Assembly: GCA_910583925.1 (NCBI GenBank) | Contig: CAJTZJ010000001.1 | Location: 1-64,000 of the forward strand | Reading direction: 5' to 3' | DNA length: 64,000 bases | Source of the DNA: an uncultured Eubacterium sp. | Lineage (GTDB): Bacteria; Bacillota; Clostridia; Oscillospirales; Acutalibacteraceae | Part shown: positions 61,070-64,000 of the stretch, piece after piece | Layout: every line of letters begins with the position of its first letter | Numbering within the stretch: position 1 is the first letter of the stretch | Made by a program: the position numbers and the translations under genes | The notes under the pieces: generated by a model | Seen by the model: the letters and a program-made list of their open reading frames with translations, nothing else | Database searches by the model: none | What the model was told of the DNA's origin: nothing

Positions 61070-61468
61070 ATGCATATTACAGACCCAATCGCTGATATGC
61101 TTACAAGAATTCGTAATGCCAATTCAGCAAAACACGATACAGTAGATATTCCTGCGTCTAACATGAAGAAGGCAATTGCTCAGATTCTTGTTGATGAAGG
61201 ATATATCAAAGGATATAAAGTAATTGAAGATGGAAAGCAGGGCGTTATCCGTGCAACTCTCAAGTATGGTGAGGGTAAGTCACAGGTAATTACAGGCCTT
61301 CGCAGGGTTTCAAAGCCGGGTCTTCGCATTTATTCAAATGTTGAAGATATGCCTAAGGTTATGAAAGGTCTCGGCGTAGCAATCATTTCCACTTCAAAAG
61401 GTATAATGACAGACAGAGAAGCTCGCAAGCAGAATGTTGGCGGCGAAGTATTAGCATTTATTTGGTAA
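61070..61468 (+). CDS. rpsH: 30S ribosomal protein S8
   Basis: A 132-residue S8 (TDPIADMLTRIRNANSAKHDTVDIPAS, TSKGIMTDREARKQNVGGEVLAFIW). In E. coli S8 is the translational repressor of the spc operon; whether it does this here is unknown. Confidence 0.98.
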   Translation: MHITDPIADMLTRIRNANSAKHDTVDIPASNMKKAIAQILVDEGYIKGYKVIEDGKQGVIRATLKYGEGKSQVITGLRRVSKPGLRIYSNVEDMPKVMKGLGVAIISTSKGIMTDREARKQNVGGEVLAFIW

Positions 61469-61483
61469 GGAGGTGCAGTTAGG

Positions 61484-62023
61484 ATGTCTCGTATAGGCTT
61501 AAAGCCAATCGCTATTCCTGCCGGCGTTGATTTTTCAATCAACGGCAACACTGTAACCGTAAAAGGACCAAATGGTACTCTTACTTTGGATAAACATCCA
61601 AATATCACCGTTAGTGTTGATGGCAGCGAGGTAAATGTTTCAAGACCGGATGACAATAAGGAAAACAGATCACTTCATGGTCTTACCCGTTCCCTTATTG
61701 CAAATATGGTTGAAGGTGTAACAAACGGCTTCAAGAAAGTTCTTGAAGTAAATGGTGTTGGTTACCGTGTTCAGCTTCAGGGCTCAAACCTTGTTATGAA
61801 CCTTGGTTTCTCACATCAGGTTATTATGACTCCTCCGGAAGGAGTTAAGGTAGAATGTCCGTCTGCTACTCAGATTATCATTTCTGGTGCTGATAAGCAG
61901 GCTGTTGGTCAGTTCGCAGCTCAGGTTCGCGAAAAAAGACCACCGGAACCTTATAAGGGCAAGGGCATTAAATATGCTGAAGAGCATATTCGCCGTAAAG
62001 AAGGAAAAGCAGGTAAGAAATAA
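61484..62023 (+). CDS. rplF: 50S ribosomal protein L6
   Basis: A 179-residue L6 with duplicated fold (SRIGLKPIAIPAGVDFSI, NGVGYRVQLQGSNLVMNLGFSHQV, RPPEPYKGKGIKYAEEHIRRKEGK). It lies at the base of the factor-binding stalk. Confidence 0.98.
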   Translation: MSRIGLKPIAIPAGVDFSINGNTVTVKGPNGTLTLDKHPNITVSVDGSEVNVSRPDDNKENRSLHGLTRSLIANMVEGVTNGFKKVLEVNGVGYRVQLQGSNLVMNLGFSHQVIMTPPEGVKVECPSATQIIISGADKQAVGQFAAQVREKRPPEPYKGKGIKYAEEHIRRKEGKAGKK

Positions 62024-62041
62024 AGGAAGGAGTGAATTACT

Positions 62042-62401
62042 ATGGTTTCAAGACAGGATGCCAATAAGGCAAGACAAAAGCGTCATAAGAGAGTGCGTGG
62101 AAAGATTTCAGGTACTGCTGAGTGTCCAAGACTTAATGTATATCGCTCCCTCAGCAATATCTATGCTCAGCTTATTGATGATGTTGCAGGTGTTACAATC
62201 GCACAGGCATCAACAACTGAAAAAGACTTCGCTCAGTATGGCGGAAATACAGAAGCAGCTAAGGCTGTTGGAAAAACATTAGCAGACAGAGCCAAGGCAA
62301 AGGGCATTGAAAAGTGCGTATTTGACCGCGGCGGTTACGTTTATCACGGACGCGTTGCTGCGTTAGCAGACGGCGCTCGTGAAGGCGGACTTGAGTTCTA
62401 A
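62042..62401 (+). CDS. rplR: 50S ribosomal protein L18
   Basis: A 119-residue 5S rRNA-binding L18 (KRHKRVRGKISGTAECPRLNVYRSLSNIYAQLIDD, FDRGGYVYHGRVAALADGAREGGLEF). Confidence 0.98.
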   Translation: MVSRQDANKARQKRHKRVRGKISGTAECPRLNVYRSLSNIYAQLIDDVAGVTIAQASTTEKDFAQYGGNTEAAKAVGKTLADRAKAKGIEKCVFDRGGYVYHGRVAALADGAREGGLEF

Positions 62402-62420
62402 CGAAGGAGGGAAATACTTT

Positions 62421-62921
62421 ATGGCAAAGATTGACACATCTTCAATGGAACTTGAAGAAAAGGTAGTTACCATTAATCGTGTTTCCAAAACAGTTAAGGG
62501 TGGTAGAATTTATAAGTTCTCAGCTCTTGTTGTTGTTGGTGACAAAAATGGTCTTGTAGGCTTCGGCGTAGGTAAGTCAGGTGAAGTTCCTGATGCTATC
62601 CGCAAGGGTATCGAAGATGCAAGAAAGAATTGTATCAAAGTTGCATTAAGAGGAAAAACAATTCCTCATGAGGTTAAGGGTAAGTTCGGTGCAGGCGAAG
62701 TATTACTTATGCCGGCTCCAAAGGGTACCGGAGTTATCGCGGGCGGTCCTGTTCGTGCTGTTGTAGAAACAGTTGGTATCGCTGATATCCGTGCTAAGGC
62801 TATCCGCTCAAACAATCCTTACAATGTAGTAAGAGCAACAATGAACGGACTTGCTCAGCTTCGCACTGCTGATGAAGTAGCTGCTGTTCGCGGCAAGTCA
62901 ACAAAAGAAATTTTAGGTTAA
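62421..62921 (+). CDS. rpsE: 30S ribosomal protein S5
   Basis: A 166-residue S5 (LEEKVVTINRVSKTVKGGRIYKFSALVVVGD, GTGVIAGGPVRAVVETVGIADI). ATG 62421 follows AAGGAGG; an in-frame start at 62379 lies inside rplR and is rejected. Important for translational accuracy. Confidence 0.97.
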   Translation: MAKIDTSSMELEEKVVTINRVSKTVKGGRIYKFSALVVVGDKNGLVGFGVGKSGEVPDAIRKGIEDARKNCIKVALRGKTIPHEVKGKFGAGEVLLMPAPKGTGVIAGGPVRAVVETVGIADIRAKAIRSNNPYNVVRATMNGLAQLRTADEVAAVRGKSTKEILG

Positions 62922-62933
62922 GGAGGGTGGAAA

Positions 62934-63113
62934 ATGGCAGATATTAAAATCAAGCTTGTAAAAAGCTTAATTGGTAGCAAAAAAGACCAGATTGCCACCG
63001 CCCACTCACTTGGTCTTCGTAAAATTGGCAACGAAACAGTTCAGCCGGACAATGCTCAGACAAAGGGTAAAATCGCAAAGATTTCTCACCTTGTTGAAGT
63101 TGCAGAAGGCTAA
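62934..63113 (+). CDS. rpmD: 50S ribosomal protein L30
   Basis: A 59-residue L30, ATG 62934 to TAA 63111, translating as MADIKIKLVKSLIGSKKDQI, then HSLGLRKIGNETVQPDN and ending HLVEVAEG. The position between rpsE and rplO and the ribosome binding site GGAGGGTGG support it. Found by reading the gap between S5 and L15. Confidence 0.97.
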   Translation: MADIKIKLVKSLIGSKKDQIATAHSLGLRKIGNETVQPDNAQTKGKIAKISHLVEVAEG

Positions 63114-63129
63114 GAGGAGGTGCAGATAG

Positions 63130-63573
63130 ATGAAATTACATGAACTTTCTCCAGCTGAAGGCTCTAAAAAAGCTGTTAAGAGAATCGGTCGTGGTGCCGG
63201 TTCCGGTCAAGGCAAAACTGCCGGTAAAGGTCATAAGGGTGCAAAGGCTCGTTCAGGCTACAGTCGTCAGGCAGGCTTTGAAGGCGGTCAGATGCCTCTT
63301 CAGAGACGCTTGCCAAAGAGAGGTTTCAACAATATTTTCAGAACAGAGTACGCAGTAGTTAATCTTTCATCTCTTGAAGAAAGATTTGAGAACGGTGCTG
63401 TTGTTGATGCTGAAAGCCTTAAGGCTTGCGGTCTCATCAAAAAGGAACTTGACGGTGTTAAAGTTCTTGGCAAGGGCGAAATCACAAAGGCATTAACCGT
63501 TAAGGTTGCTGCAATCAGTGAATCAGCTAAAGCAAAAATTGAGGCTGCAGGTGGCAAGGCGGAGGTGCTTTAA
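63130..63573 (+). CDS. rplO: 50S ribosomal protein L15
   Basis: A 147-residue L15 (MKLHELSPAEGSKKAVKRIGRGAGSGQGKTAGKGHKGAKAR region, GGQMPLQRRLPKRGFNN, KAKIEAAGGKAEVL). It begins 16 bases after L30. secY starts on the base after its stop. Confidence 0.97.
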   Translation: MKLHELSPAEGSKKAVKRIGRGAGSGQGKTAGKGHKGAKARSGYSRQAGFEGGQMPLQRRLPKRGFNNIFRTEYAVVNLSSLEERFENGAVVDAESLKACGLIKKELDGVKVLGKGEITKALTVKVAAISESAKAKIEAAGGKAEVL

Positions 63574-64000
63574 ATGATTAAAACCCTCGTTAATGCATGG
63601 AAGGTTCCTGAAATCAGGAAAAAAATACTTTTCACAGCATTTATTATCCTTATTTTCCGTATCGGTTCAGTTATCCCTGTTCCGTTCCTTGATATCGTTG
63701 ATGAAATTGATATCGGTAAGGGTAATACAATTTTAACTTATTTGAGTCTTATGACGGGTAGTGCTTTCACATACGGAACAATCTTCGCTATGTCAATCAC
63801 CCCGTATATCAACTCTTCAATTATTATGCAGCTCCTTGCTGTTGCCATTCCTGCTTTGGAAAGGCTTCAGAAGGAGGGCGAAGAGGGAAGAAAGAAGATT
63901 GCTTCAATTACTCGTTATGTAACGGTTCTTCTTGCAATTCTTCAGTCACTTGCTTACTATTTCTTCCTTCGTACAAACAACTACCTTATGGTAGGTGCTG
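63574..64000 (+). CDS. secY: Protein translocase subunit SecY (partial, cut by window end)
   Basis: The first 142 codons of SecY, the channel of the Sec translocon. MIKTLVNAWKVPEIRKKILF starts the protein, followed by TM1 (FTAFIILIFRIGSVIPVP), the plug region, TM2 (AMSITPYINSSIIMQLLAVAIPALERLQKEGEEGRKKI) and part of TM3. ATG 63574 has GGAGGTG upstream inside rplO. The rest lies beyond the right edge. Confidence 0.95.
   Translation, partial: MIKTLVNAWKVPEIRKKILFTAFIILIFRIGSVIPVPFLDIVDEIDIGKGNTILTYLSLMTGSAFTYGTIFAMSITPYINSSIIMQLLAVAIPALERLQKEGEEGRKKIASITRYVTVLLAILQSLAYYFFLRTNNYLMVGA

Noticed and set aside
1..64000. CRISPR arrays, IS elements, prophage, tRNA or rRNA genes
   Set aside because: No regularly spaced direct repeats of CRISPR length, transposase or integrase proteins, or cloverleaf-like sequences with CCA ends were recognised by eye. 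A tRNAscan or minced run would confirm.

Overview
The window is a contiguous chromosomal piece of a low-GC, spore-forming Firmicute of the class Clostridia, most likely a gut Ruminococcaceae/Oscillospiraceae-type organism. The lineage is inferred from gene content: PolC and DnaE together, HprK, WhiA, HemZ and NrdR, plus the sporulation genes spo0A, spoIVB, yabP and yabQ, AGGAGG-type ribosome binding sites and consensus sigma-A promoters. Almost all of it is core chromosome read on the + strand. No phage, IS element, CRISPR array, tRNA or rRNA was seen.

Layout. (1) 1-2,340: a small accessory patch between an upstream terminator and pyrH, with a methyltransferase, a GNAT acetyltransferase, a MazG-like pyrophosphohydrolase and two decayed genes (a DUF3592-like remnant and a frameshifted NUDIX hydrolase). 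(2) 2,450-12,579: pyrH-frr-uppS-cdsA-dxr-rseP-ispG-polC. The PolC lacks its usual inserted 3'-5' exonuclease domain. (3) 12,593-18,634: a histidine operon with its own promoter, hisZG (one fused protein)-hisD-[ComEC-like MBL protein-DUF3006]-hisB-hisA-hisI-hisE; hisH, hisF and hisC are absent here. (4) 18,634-25,359: recJ-relA-dtd-MBL hydrolase-hemZ, tightly packed. (5) 25,405-30,310: an orphan coiled-coil protein, then the yabM-mazG(yabN)-hup-rqcP(yabO)-yabP-yabQ-divIC cluster. (6) 30,344-42,044: mixed metabolism and accessory genes: an orphan fumarase alpha subunit, a THUMP RNA methyltransferase, an esterase-like protein, a PNPOx-like protein, a minus-strand TetR-MFS pair with two matching palindromic operators, dinB with a LexA-like box, an aminotransferase, an EamA transporter, nrdR with NrdR-like boxes and a GT4 glycosyltransferase. 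(7) 42,095-53,753: hprK-glcK-murB-rapZ-whiA-dnaE-pfkA, then spoIVB and spo0A. (8) 53,957-64,000: the S10/spc ribosomal protein operon from rpsJ to a truncated secY, behind a consensus promoter and a structured leader ending in a terminator-like attenuator.

How the parts work together. Region 2 joins mRNA/ribosome turnover (frr), isoprenoid precursor synthesis (dxr, ispG) and its use in undecaprenyl phosphate (uppS), phospholipid synthesis (cdsA), membrane proteolysis (rseP) and replication (polC). Regions 4-5 join stringent response, ribosome quality control (rqcP), tRNA proofreading (dtd), nucleotide house-cleaning (mazG), division (divIC) and spore formation (yabP, yabQ). Region 7 joins carbon signalling (hprK), glycolysis (glcK, pfkA), wall synthesis (murB, rapZ, whiA) and the sporulation master switch.

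Strongest observations: an exonuclease-less PolC whose PHP site appears intact, alongside a DnaE with an intact PHP site; a five-unit 10-bp array resembling tandem 0A boxes upstream of spo0A; an attenuator-type leader before rpsJ; a HisZ-HisG fusion behind a promoter carrying three 8-bp TAGCA repeats; and a perfect pair of operators for the TetR-MFS module. All functional calls come from reading translated motifs by eye; no database search was run.
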